From Trichopria drosophilae (taxonomy: Eukaryota; Arthropoda; Insecta; Hymenoptera; Diapriidae), in the NCBI GenBank assembly GCA_030407085.1, contig CM059586.1, forward strand, positions 86,301,501-86,365,500: a stretch of 64,000 nt of DNA, read 5' to 3'. The position numbers and the translations under genes were made by a program. Below the pieces are notes generated by a model that was not told the DNA's origin, ran no database searches, and saw only the letters and a list, made by a program, of their open reading frames with translations. Of the stretch, positions 1-13,200 are shown piece after piece. The number at the start of each line of letters is the position of its first letter. Position 1 is the stretch's first letter.

Positions 1-960
1 TCATTGCAAAATTATGCGTAATTGTCTGTATTTAGACAGAAGATGATCCTATTTTTGTTAAAATCAGACAGTCGATCCTGCTTTTAATGGCATGACGCTC
101 AATAGATAAGAAATTGATCAGAACAGATCAGATTTTTATCAGAATTCGATTCAATTTTGATCTAATTTCCATTAGTGATCAACAAATTTTAGATCCTGAA
201 ATGCTTCAAAATAGTGATCTTATTCTGATCACTTTTATGATTATCCTCTTTTGAACAAATTTGCTCAAATTTATATCATATTTTATTTATTGGGATAGCC
301 CAATGGTCAATGTTCACCTGTTACACGAAAAAATGGTTCAGTTGCGACAACGAAATAAATAGTTGTGGTCTCCGCAGCATGTAGTAAAATACGTTCCAGT
401 TATACTCATAGCTGTCACAACTGTTTATATGGTTGGCTTAGCTTAATTTTGTATGGTTATGTTATTTATAGTTGTCACATTAGTCACAACCATTTATATT
501 GCAGTTCAAACTATATACATAAAATATTTTGATAAATTTGATGTACTACAAGGGTATCATATATTTTATTAATTTGTAGAGTGGGATTTATCAGCTTTTG
601 TATTTATGGATGATCTTACCATCATTTTGCAATCGAACGAATTCACATGAAACGTTCACGTTTAGTACAACTTGAAAGCTGCTAAATAAATATGTGACGG
701 ACGTAGATGAGCAAATCACGATGATTGTGATGCATATGTTTCATTTTTCTAACTATTTTTTCTGGCAAAAAATTGTCTGCTCAATTAGAAACAATGCAAA
801 ACTCGCTAAAAATCTTTTTTATGATGGTGAAGATGAGCAGACGTCGTGATTTGATCGTCTAAGGCGTTCATCACATATTTATTTATTATTTAATAATTGC
901 GGGCATATGGATGCATAATTTGAGAGATTCTATTTAATTTAATGATTGCTGAAAGTTTAC
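1..960. other. Peroxidase intron 6 / flank, AT-rich
   Basis: No exon was recognised on either strand. Positions 60-240 are rich in GATC and are weakly self-complementary (several CAGATC, TTTTATCAGA and TGATCA blocks). This resembles, at low similarity, the arms of the inverted-repeat element at 61285-61677, so it may be a decayed relative. The rest is unremarkable AT-rich DNA. Confidence 0.4.
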
Positions 961-1219
961 ACGAACCTGCCAAAAGCATCGCTGATTCCATAAACGGTAT
1001 TGCCATCCAAAACACCAGTAAGGAGGTTGAAAGGCAGTCGATTCCCAAGGCGACATCCAGGCCTAACGCTAGGAAAGGCTCTAACGAAGTTCATACAGCG
1101 CACTCCAAACAGCCTATAGAAATAATCATCCTCTGGAATAACGATCTCGTCACAATAGGGATTCTTCTGATGAGCCGGACGTCCACAACATTCCTCTGGG
1201 TCATTCCTATTGACGGCAT
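961..1219 (-). CDS. Peroxidase coding exon 6 (last exon in the window)
   Basis: The acceptor CCCGGGACAG is followed by DAVNRNDPEECCGRPAHQKN, PYCDEIVIPEDDYFYRLFGV, RCMNFVRAFPSVRPGC and TGVLDGNTVYGISDAFGRF. These are very typical of insect peroxidases, where the next residues are usually R-T-G-Y-G-G-L-L. The frame reaches a TAA just after GRFV, so the exon must end at a donor near 961-967. The candidates are GTTCGT, GTGTAA and GTAAAC, and the exact donor is undecided. No further exon was recognised in 1-960. Confidence 0.92.
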
Positions 1220-4200
1220 CTGTCCCGGGAAACAAAAGTGAAAGTTCGGACCTGGTGGATAATATGTAACGCATGTCGCAACCGCGAGGAAAACAGACGC
1301 TGAGTAACCGCTTACTTTGATGGATTCGATGACATGACATTAGAAATGTCTAGGCGATCATTTCTTGGGAGGTCGCTTATTAATATAATGACCTCTGCGT
1401 CACGAAGCCATATACTGCACAAGTAGCGAGTAACTCAGTACAGGTCTGTATACTTAGGATACGAAGTAGATTACGGAAAAGTTAATTTATAAATGCAGTT
1501 GAGTTCAGACTTATTCGTTAGGAGGTTAGCTCTAAATTTTTATTTTTTAGAACATTCATACATATAAAATGGTCCTATCCTAGGTAGACGTTTCATAATA
1601 GATTTACGTAAATAGGCAAGTATTGTAAACGATGGGAATTATACGTTCATAACATTTTAAAGGTTAGACATAGTACTTCGTAATAACTCAGTTACCAGCC
1701 AAGAATTAATTAAATCTTTTAAATATTTCGTGGACTGAATTTTTTCGTATTTCTGACATGAATTTAATCAAACAAAATGAGATAAACCACTCTGGAATTT
1801 ACATTTGATAAAATAAAATTATAAACAATATTTTTAGAAACTTTAGATAATAGAAAATGTCAGTTAGTACCGAAAAGCAATATTTGTATCCAAGTCCAAC
1901 ATCGTATGAAATTAAAATTTGCCTCAAAGGATTGAGCAACCCATTCTTATTACTCGCTCATTATGTCTGCCTCGTGAGACACAACAATTTTTAAAAATTG
2001 GCCTAATTGTTATCATGGACATAACTGGAGGGATATTCGATGTTGTACAATGTGAACTTTCGTACCTAAAGGAGTGGCAGTCAATGTGTAATCGTGATCC
2101 ATAAACTGTCCCCAAGCAATCACCATCACTGTTCCTGCATGATCATGAAATCCTTCATCTGGGTGCATTGTACGTGACACCACACGTGAAAGCGGCAAAT
2201 TTCGTCCGGTACTTGCGATTCTTGGGGAATTGATTCCATCAGAAAAGGCTGGAACCATCAGTCTATAAAAAAAAATCAGGATTAATGTCGGCCGTACAAG
2301 CATTTTATTACATAATTTAACATATCAAAAAAACATAACCCTAACGAGGATCTCTATAGAATTGCAGAGAACTTTGTAAATCATTTTCATTACAGTCATT
2401 ACGTCTTACAGGTCGAATAAACTTATAAGAGGTTTTCATTTGAAGGTCAAACATTTTGTAATTATATAACACTTTTTAGTTTGTAAGTTATATGGTCTTT
2501 GTCGCATAAGCAACTTGTATTCAGTCAACATAGCAGAAAAACAAATGTTTGGATTATAATTAAAAACTGCGACCTTGGTCGTTATTGTTAAGTAAATACA
2601 GATTCTGACGCCTAGAAAGAATATGCCACATTGATCTACACAAATGAATTGCAAGTGCCTCTTAGAACGTCCTCTTGCCGCAAGCGGAATCCTCTCCTCG
2701 CAAGTGGAAATCCTCTTGTTATATGATCAAGAAGGTTATTCCACTTGCGGTAAGCGGATGTCTACTTGCCGGAAGTGGATTCCGCTTGCGACAAGAGAGC
2801 TCAAGGGAACTGCTTTAAAAGTCTACTATTTTTAATGAAATTATAAGGATTGTTTACTTAATATTGAATAATTTAAAAAAAAATGTGTCTACGAATCTCC
2901 CTGAAAAGGTAGGTTTTTTGTACTAATTATAAAGTAAAAAAGCGACCATCACCGATGTTGCCAATCATGGTTATGTCAAGAAATGAGATTTTTTTATTCC
3001 TTTTCTAAATCGTACGTGAATTTAGTCGTGAATGTTAATTGTTGAGTACAGTAATAATTATATCAATCCTGATTTTTCGAATACAGGTGAGTATGTCATG
3101 AATATATACGATGGTCTTTGATTGAATTCAACTCTGACTTTGTTGTATTGATTTTCTTTTTGGATATGATTAAGGAACATTTGTTTACCAATTTGCAATT
3201 TGAAATCGAAGAGTATCGCAATTTTATACTTAAATCTAGTGTTTCAATATAATGGTGAACTTCCGAAAGCCCTGTACCTTCAATTGGTTTGATACTACGT
3301 ATATTTACGTAATTAATGCATTGCGACAGATAGCAGAATACAAAAATCGTCAAATTGTGAGGTTTTTCTGAGCTTGATTTCAACTTGAGATCCTTACGAC
3401 CTCAAGCTGAGAAAAACCTCATAATTTGATGCATCTGACTTCTTGTAGAAGACAATATGGAATAATTCTGAACTATTGTGTAATAGAACACATTATGAGA
3501 TCATTTTGAATTATTTTTTATTCTGCGATCTGGGGCAGTGCTATTCAAGTGGTTAATTATGAGTGGATTGTTTGCTTTTAAATTTAATATATTTCCTGAG
3601 ACACTATTGGGTAAAACAGCACTTGTAATATAATATACACATCTTCTATTTCTTGTTTAAATTACGTTTTAAAACTAAAAAGTATTATCTAATGTCATGG
3701 TAATTTTTTTATACAATTAACCTGTAAATGATTTCCGTGAGATTTCCCTCTTTTGAGAGTAACTTTTCACTCTGTACATAGTGACTGTATTCGCTGTAGG
3801 AAAATTGTGAGATTAGAATTCTGGAATAAAACTACTTTTTCGTACGTGAACTAATACTAAAATGCTAACATGGGAGGATAAGGAATATAGACTTACATTT
3901 TTACACACTTGTTAGATAATGTACTGTTTATAATAACATATAAAACGACCTACGCATATTATTACCATCGTTTTTGGTAAACAACATTTACCAAAAGAAT
4001 CATATAAATGTAATTCATAGACAGCGCATAAATAATAATTAATACAAATATATTACAAAATTAAGACAAAAATATTATAAGATAAAAATATCATACTTCA
4101 AAAATAGCATACATCAAAATATTATCGAAGCAAATATGACAGTCAATATATCACTAAATTTAAATTTATTTATTAACACGTGAAATTACGTGATACAATT

Positions 4201-7200
4201 TTTATCATTACTTTATTTTCTGCTTTAGTACGAACGACAGACCCATCATTAGAAAAAAACTGAATAGCTAAATTTAAAGTAGAAAATAATAGCTTTATAA
4301 GGGATAGTCAAGACTGAACGACTGAAAACAGTCTGGAATATCTGTATTCAACTTATACTAATGTTTCGAATATTATTATAATATTTTGTGATATTTTTAA
4401 CATTTAATGATATTTTTTATTTTTATGTTATTTTGACGCATGATATTTAGACGTGTTCCCACATCAAAACAGAAACTTCAAGAATTACAAGTATGCAGAA
4501 ATGTCCAATAAACTATAGAAAATAGAGAAAATATATTTCTACTTTAAAGTAGTTACTTTGTGCAAATGCATTGTTCACAAAGTGAATTATGCAGTATTTA
4601 TTGAAATTTAAATTATGGAGAAGGTAACTTTCTTATTAATAAAAAGCTTACATAATACTCGACAATGTTGAACGGTTTTGTGCAACTCATGGCACCGAGA
4701 CGCAAAGATTTAAATAAATTACAAAATCTCCTTAAACTTGAGAATGCTCGCTTAACAGATAAAAATAAATTAATTATAAAAAATCGATTAGGCAATTGAG
4801 TGTACATAAATAAAAGAAGTGGTGTCGTTTATACGAGATTGACGTGAAAAGTTACTTCATATCATATGATACGTGGTTCACGTTCATACAAGTTATATAA
4901 AACTGGACAAGTGATTTTATCCTTGTTGTAATGAAATAAACTTATAAAGTATACATTGCATCAGTTTATCTCACGCTACTCAAGCCATGAAAATCTTAGT
5001 TAATGCAAACTGTAATTCACGCAAATATAAAATATGATACATTTACATTTTTTAAAATAAGTAATAATTCAAACGTATCCGTTTGGAGTGAAATACACTT
5101 CAAACGAACTGTCTAGTAGAAAGCGCAGGATTATGTCCAGTTTAAAATGTAAGAAAAACAACGCCTGGAATTTTAAAGACTGTTTTTTATGATGCATCAA
5201 TTAAATGGAACCTTTGGTTAATTATTTTTCAAATCGATTCATATAAATTTATTTAAGACCGGAAAGATTTTTTTTTCATTTGTTTTTATTGTCATTCATG
5301 AAAAGGAAACGATTAAAAAATGCTATTTAAAATGTTATATGTAATAATGATGTAAATAATAAAGTCATTAGAAACATTTTTTTATTTGAAGAGTGACTTT
5401 TTAAAAATAAGTATTGCATAAAACAATCGCTTATTTAATGATTCAGAAAAACTCGAGAATACTATTACTGTATAAATCATGTAATACAGATAATACTAAG
5501 TATACTGATTTTTGATCATTCATAGATACATTAATTAAAATCTTAGATAAATAAAAAAAATGTAACAAAAATAGTCTCGCGAACAAGACAACGATTTTTC
5601 ACTGAGCCCTGTCGTTCGATTTCATGACCGAAAAAGTTGTAAAAAAAATTAAAAAAAAAAATACTAATGAACACATTACTTACTATTCACAGTACTGCGT
5701 AATATAGAGATCAACTTTGCGTACGCATTCTACTATAGTTTTCAATAGTTCCGTTTGTAAAAACTAGATAGTTACTAATAGTTTCGAATAGTATTATCCT
5801 ACTTTTTACAAAATGCATTAATGTATTTCAGAAACGATATTTGTTTTTTACTAAACAGTTGCACTCCGGTAGAATTTCATCCAGTTATTTGTCACTCCAC
5901 CCAGTTTTCCTACTTTATTAACATACTTTCTAAATCTGAATGACCTAAAAATTACTTATATCATTTAGTTATTTTTTAACTAACAAATAATAAAAAACTA
6001 CTAATTACACGGCGTCACGAAAGAAAAAAATCTTCACGCACTTTTATATCGTCTAGGCACAAGTCGTAGTCAATCGCTGAAAAAATTATTGTATAATTTT
6101 TCCACAGACCTCTAAAATCTCGTTTTATAGCCAAAAAAAAAGACTCGTTTAGGCAGATTCATATAAAAATCATGCAAATTCCCTGACGACAATGAAAACA
6201 TGACATGAAACACATGTTTCACTTCACATAATTCGGTCAGTTTTTATCCGTTGTCGTTCAACAAAAGCGCATTCGATGGAGAATTATATTTTCTTTTGAA
6301 AATATTAAACACAAAAATTCTTCAAGATGGAATAATATCGAAAAATCGGCGTTAAAATAATAAAGATTTTTTTAGCTATAAAACGAAATTTTAGACGTAT
6401 ATCGGAAAATTACATAATACCATTTTTTATAGTTTTCCAAAATCTACAACTTTTGCAAGGACTCCATAACAGTACCTGATCACTGTCACAACATGTTATT
6501 AACATAAGTCTATAGTATTAAAGTGAAAACTAAATATTTTTGTTTAGTAAATAATAAATTAGTAGTTTTCATTATTTCTTAGTAAAAATAATTATTAATT
6601 GAATTAGGGATGACTTTTTGTTTTTTTAATTAGTAGTGTTTAATACATTCAGATTTAGAGCGTGGGAAATAAATAAACTGGCTTGAAACTGTGCAGAAAT
6701 TGGAATTGTTTTAATCTTACGAGGAAAGTGCATATAAACTTTTGGGTAGAGAATTAGATGCTCTATTATTTTTTGTTCGAAGCATTTTTGTGTGATTCAT
6801 ATTTTTGGTAAGAAACGCAAAAAACTTAATTTATTTGGTTTGTTTTTTTGTTCAATCTAGTATGGATCGGCTCGAAAAAACTATTCAGATCTAAGTTCAT
6901 AACAAACTAAAAAAGAGGTTGAACTTTAAAATCGGCCAATTTTTTTTTTGCTTTTGAGCGTTGTTTTGGATTAGAAATTTCGACATTTGATGTAAATTTG
7001 AACTATAGGGTAATTTTTTTGGCCGAAGTGAGCAAATTCAATACTTTGTCTAGACATTTGGTCTCGGTCATAGTAATACTGAGTTTGATCATCTTTAATT
7101 CAATATATCTGGTTCAAGATTTTCATTTTCGAACTAACTATTCTAAAATTCTACTATTTTAGAATTCCTGTGTTTATTAAATGTTTAGGTGTCAATAAAC

Positions 7201-10200
7201 AAATAAATATTAAAAAAAACATTTTAATTTATTCAGTGCTTTAAAAATGAGGGGTTAAATGATCAAAAAAGAGTTTTTTTCGTACTTTTCGAAGTCTTCT
7301 AAAAAGAAAATGTGAAGCAAGAAAAACCTCTAATCGGGCCTAAAAGAAGGCTTAAACCTTGAACTATAAGAACCAAAACTGAATAGTCATCTGAAAACGT
7401 TAGTGCACCTAAATTTACTAGTGTTCATTTTATCATTTCATTAATGTTCAATTTTAAATTAAACGTATATACTATGATCATTTACTGTGTATAATATTGC
7501 TCCTTCCCTTTTTTATTTCGAAGAATCAAGAATTGCCGAAACACGTTTTTCTAAGTTTGCACTTCATTCTGTTTTATTCTTCAACCAAATTAAAAGCGTC
7601 GAAACAGCATATTTAAAAAAAAGCTGCATATTGTATAAAATTTCTAATTCTGACTTTCATAAAACCCCAGAGTTAAAGAAGCCTTAAGCAAATTTGAAAG
7701 TATTTTTAGGTACTGTAATCCCCCCCCCCCCCTCTTTTTTTAAAGAATTGAAATACAAACATTTTTCTTTTTCAATATTTTCTTGTCTATTGACAATTAA
7801 ACATTCAATATACACAGGAATTTTTAAAATAAGGTCATTAATTTTTACACAGTGTTACGAGTCTTCGCGAATGAAAAATGTTGAATATTATTTTGCATAA
7901 TATATAATACATAAAAGTTAACGTAAAACTATATAAGTGTAACAAATAAAATTTTAAATGCAACTTAATTTTATTCATATTTTTTACAGATCATTACAAT
8001 TAATTATTAATAACTAAAACGACTAAGCATTATTAATTATAAACAGATATACTGAAAAATGGAATAAAAATACCTATTCATCCTTTTTTTAATGATTTCC
8101 AATTTTAATCACCAATTTAAGTTTGTCAAAGTTTGTATAGTAAATACTACTTAGTAGATTCGGTAAAATCTACATAAAATGTTTCTCAGTGTATGCCAGT
8201 ACTAGTGCGTTAAGAACACAAATTCAGAAATTTGCTCGTGTATTCATATATAATTCAATCCATTGTTGAATTGAAATGAATTCCTATTTGTGACTATGAA
8301 TTCGGATTCCTAAGGTCTTAATTGATTTTTATATACCAAGATTAAAAATCGACAATTTTCAGTTCTTCTGAATATTATAGCAGATTTAAAAACATATTTA
8401 AATACATTCAAACTTTCACTGCTAACTTTAATAAATTTTTGTGAGCAGAAAAAGGATTTATATATATTCAAAATTTGCAATGTTTTCAAATGTTTTATTC
8501 CATATCTGCACCATAAAATGCATACATATTTTGAATGTTATTTAATCTACTTTAATACATTTTTGTAGACAGAAATAGCATTTATAGGTATTCAAAATTG
8601 TCAATACGTTGAAATCATTTTTCGATTACCGGGTTATAAGCATTCAGAATGATAATGTTCAATTTTGCATTCATATAAAGGATTCATATTTTATACTATT
8701 GATATTATATTTGCATTCAAATAAATTTAAATTATATTATTATACGTTTATTTTTGGATTCATGTGAATTCATATGCATTAAAATTCTTATTGATTTTTT
8801 TTCTATAAAGCGGATTCGTACAGAATTATCAGTCAGAGATTACAGAATGAACGTTTTTCAATTTTTTGAAATTCTTTACCGATTACTATAAAATTTTACA
8901 TCCATCTAGAAATGTTTACGAACAATATTATTTATTTTTAATTTACTTGTTTGAAATTATCTTTCATTACGGTAGAAATGGATTCAAAATTTTAATCCTT
9001 TAATACTTTCGTATTGCGATAAAAATAAGTTTATAATCAAATATAAAATGCTATAATAGAAGTAAACAATAGGTTTATGCATGCACTATATGCAAAAAAC
9101 ATTTTGTATTTAAAAATTTGTTTTCTGACTAAACTTAAGTTCTTCACGGAAGATAACTGTACGTAAATTAAAAAATTGTGTTAGATTAAATTATTATATT
9201 CATTATAGTGCCATCAATTTTGGAAGAAATTAAATCTAAAAATAAAAAAAGACGGATATCTCAAAAATGGAAGCTGAAAATACAATCAATAAACGGATTT
9301 GAAATTAGTTTACAAAAATACGATAGAAAAGTGTGTTCGCATCACTAATAATTTTTTTACAATTTATCAATAATATTGACCAATCTATTATTAATGTGTT
9401 AAAGTTACATTCACTTTGCTTTCTTAAGGTATTGACTACACCGATTTTATTGCTTTATTATATTTACGTCTGGCCTTCAATATCTGACGTAACCTAATTA
9501 ATAATAATTAACTTAAGCATCACCATTAATTTCATCGAAACACGAAACAAATTTACCGTAAATGGTTATACTTTAAAATAATAAGGATCCAATATTTCGA
9601 GAAAAACTAAATATCAATTTAATCATCATTCTTTATCTTCCAAATGAGTGTACCAAAGAATAATTTCAGTTGCTGCAAAACTCATTCAACACTTCATATC
9701 CTGTAATCGAAAGTAATTTTCATCGCCAATACATAATTGCATAATTGAAAAATGTCGGGTAACACGGCTAACTATTAAGTTACATCGAATGTGTATAACC
9801 GGTTTATTCTGGTCTTGAGTTCAATGAATTTTGAACGGTGATTTTTATCTGATATTTAACACGGATATATTTTCGATAAAATTTTAAGTGAAAATCTTGT
9901 TTGATGTTTTAATGATGGCTTGGTTCGATGTAATTTGTAATTAACGTGTAATAAAATTGGAGAGGTGTCATTTATGTATTTACAAAAAGAATAAGCTGAT
10001 TTGATTCAGGTTATAAATTGGCATAACTTAAATAAAAATTTAAGAATAATTAATTATATAATACTTTCTTTAAGACAATATAGAAAATATAACAAAACTC
10101 AAAGTAGAAACTGAATATTTTAGTTTTGCAGTTTTTGTAATAAGTACGAAATTAGTATTTTTTATTATTTGCTAGTAAACATAATTAATAATTGAATTAG

Positions 10201-13200
10201 TGACCACTTTTCTTTTCTTTTTTCAATTAATAGTTTTTAATTTTAAAACAAACAACCAGACAAAATTCCGTTTTCATAATATCTTCGACCTTTATTTCCA
10301 CACAAAAAAATAGAACAATCTCCATAGTTTAAGTATAATATTCATTATACAATTCTACGTTGCATTGAATTCTACTTCTTAAGACAGTAATGGCGAAATG
10401 ATTTAATGAAGGCGATCGCACGCGGTCTAACAATAACTAGAATTGTTAAAAATAGTTTACCTTACGAAAGGTGACAGGCTAGCGCCCCAATTAGGATTAT
10501 CTAAGTTAGTACACATGCCGTCAAGTCTGCGGTATTTGCCAGGCCGACATTCCACGGTGCCTAGAAACGCTGGACAAATTTCACGGATCAGAGTTTTGGA
10601 TGTGTCGATAAGTGGCAAACTATTTTCGATTTGTTCGGCAGTTAATCCATATCTGAAATCATAATTAAATGCTTAATAATAAACGCGACATTAATTAAAT
10701 TTAAAAATAAGACAATGGAATCGGTTCATGGAGAAAGGGTCGTAAGTAATTATAGATGCTTTTTGGAAAAATGAAAAAGCTGATGAACTTTTTTAATAAT
10801 AGAAAAGTTATTCAACAGAAATGTCATTTGTATGGTATTAAAGTAGTAAATACATGGTTTTATGATTAAAGTTAACAAATGTTTTTAATATAAAGTAGTG
10901 GACTTAATACCATTTTTGTAGGGATTACGTTTAAATCGAAATAAAATAAAGAATTTTATGACATAAATCTAACTTTTTATTATCAATTTAGTTGAAATAG
11001 AATAATTGATTCTAGGATGTTTTAATTATAATTGTCTTTGTCTACCTCATTAGTAATAACAGCCCAGTTAATCGAAGATTTATGAAAATTAAAAAGTATA
11101 TATAAAACAATCATTAGCAAAAGTCCACACTATTTTTATGAGATCATTTAAGTAGTAACGGCAACCAGACAGTTGTCTGTTTGGCGCCGAAACTACTTAA
11201 AATCGTTACTCTGGCGTAATTCTGATGTTATTTCTACATTATAATTTTTTGCAGTATCGAAATTGTTTACATTATTTTAATCTACAAAGTTTTATAAAAT
11301 AATAAACATTTCTTTGAGCTTTGCTCGTCTGAAGAACTGTCTTACCGGTAGTTAACCAATTCATAATATTCATAAACATCTGTATTTTATTATATATATT
11401 CCATTCAACTATTCTTATTATTTTTTTCGTATAAAGACGAAAATTGTCGTAACTTCTGGCTACTATGACATGCTCAAAGTATGTGCCTTACAAAAAGGTT
11501 AAGAATAAAAGAAGCACATATTTGATCCGAATTACGATGAGAAAAAGGGAAAATTTATGCAAAGACAGTATTACTAAAGCGCAGAAAACCTAATTCCTAA
11601 TCTGTTGGGTTTATGTTTATCTTGAATTTTTTGTTTTATACATCTTGTGTTCACAGCATGAAATCTTTAAAAAATACGATAAAAATGAATAGTATTCATT
11701 ATTCGTTATGACTCCAAAACAATAATTAAAACCCCTAACATTTATTTTCATTATTCAAGTGACATATTTATGTTTTAATTTATTAAGCTGATAGTTTGTA
11801 GATGAAAGAAAAATTTATAAAAAATACTTACGACTGAGCTATGTTTCTAGAAATATCCAACAGAAGTTCGCCAACTGTTGCCAGTTCTTCGGGTTTCCAA
11901 TTGTCCGAAGTTGGCCTTGCAACAACTGAAAAGCAAATGTTGATATTATTTATTCCCACAATTTTTGATGAAAAAATTCAATTTCTCTCCTGGATTACAT
12001 TTAATTCTTTAGCATCCATATCTGCAGAATTTGCACATGGAATTAAGGGTGATGGTACTCAATAAAAAAAATGGAAAAACATTGATGACCATATCCTACT
12101 ACGTTTGGGCTTCTCTTTCGAATATGAAGTAGGCAACATTTTCAAAAAAAGGAATTTGCGCTGCTTTGTTTTTAAAATATCCAATAAAATACCAATTCTT
12201 TAGACAACATTTTGTGTTCGATTGAAATGTTCACTAACGCTTTGCACGCATTCTCTAACCTGTCAGAAGTGTGTTAGTCATAGTTTTGCTTATAAATATG
12301 CATTTATATATTTTGATTTTTACCAATTTCTATTTTTAAATGTCACCGGAACGCCAAAAATTATTCCAAAAAGGGAAAATTAGTATATTAGGTATTTGTT
12401 TGTTAATATTACAATGAGTATGGGGGGAAAATTACTTGGCTAGATCAACAAAGGTAAATCGTACACGAAACGATTCAGGAGAAGTTACCTGAATATTGCA
12501 ATAGTGCCAAGTGTTAAAATGAGAATGAGAAAATGCTGCAAAACGTATTCTTTGTATTAATTGTAATCTGTATTTTAAAAAATATTATAAATGAAACTAA
12601 ATCGCTTTATTTTTAAAAGCAATTAATAAGTATATATAAAAATAATACAAATTAATAAAAAATTATTCTCCAAAACTTTGAATAACACAGAACAATACAA
12701 AATCTATAAAATCTACTACCTCTTATTCAAGTTATCTCCCCTACAAAATTATTTTCAGGTCTTGTGTAATTAATTACTGAAGGTACTTATCGAAAAAATA
12801 ACACAGGGCCGCTACATTTTTTTTAACATATATGATTTTTCACATATCTTAACCTCAAATAGAAAAAAGAACATTTTCGGATCAGATATCTTAAAATTCT
12901 GATGTCATTGGTCAAATCCAACAATGGATTCATTTTCAGCGACCAAAAATGTTTAAGATCCACTATCATTGATTCCAGTTATCTCTCAATAAAATTGTTT
13001 TGATGCCCTGTACAATCAGAGACAAAGAGACTAACCATTTTGAAAAATCTCAATAATTATAGAAAAAAACACACATTGCAATTTGCTCTGGATAAACAAT
13101 TCACCAAATCGAAAAAAAGGTAGTTTTTAAAATTTGTGAAGAATAACGTAGTATTTTTAATTTTTCAGAAATTTTATTTTTTGCATATTGACCTTGGATT

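Noticed and set aside
942..1241. Plus-strand 99-codon ORF
   Set aside because: It is antisense to peroxidase exon 6, which has strong family motifs.
10700..11140. Additional peroxidase exon in intron 3
   Set aside because: The phases of exons 3 and 4 join directly (TC + A = Ser), so no extra exon is needed and none is visible.
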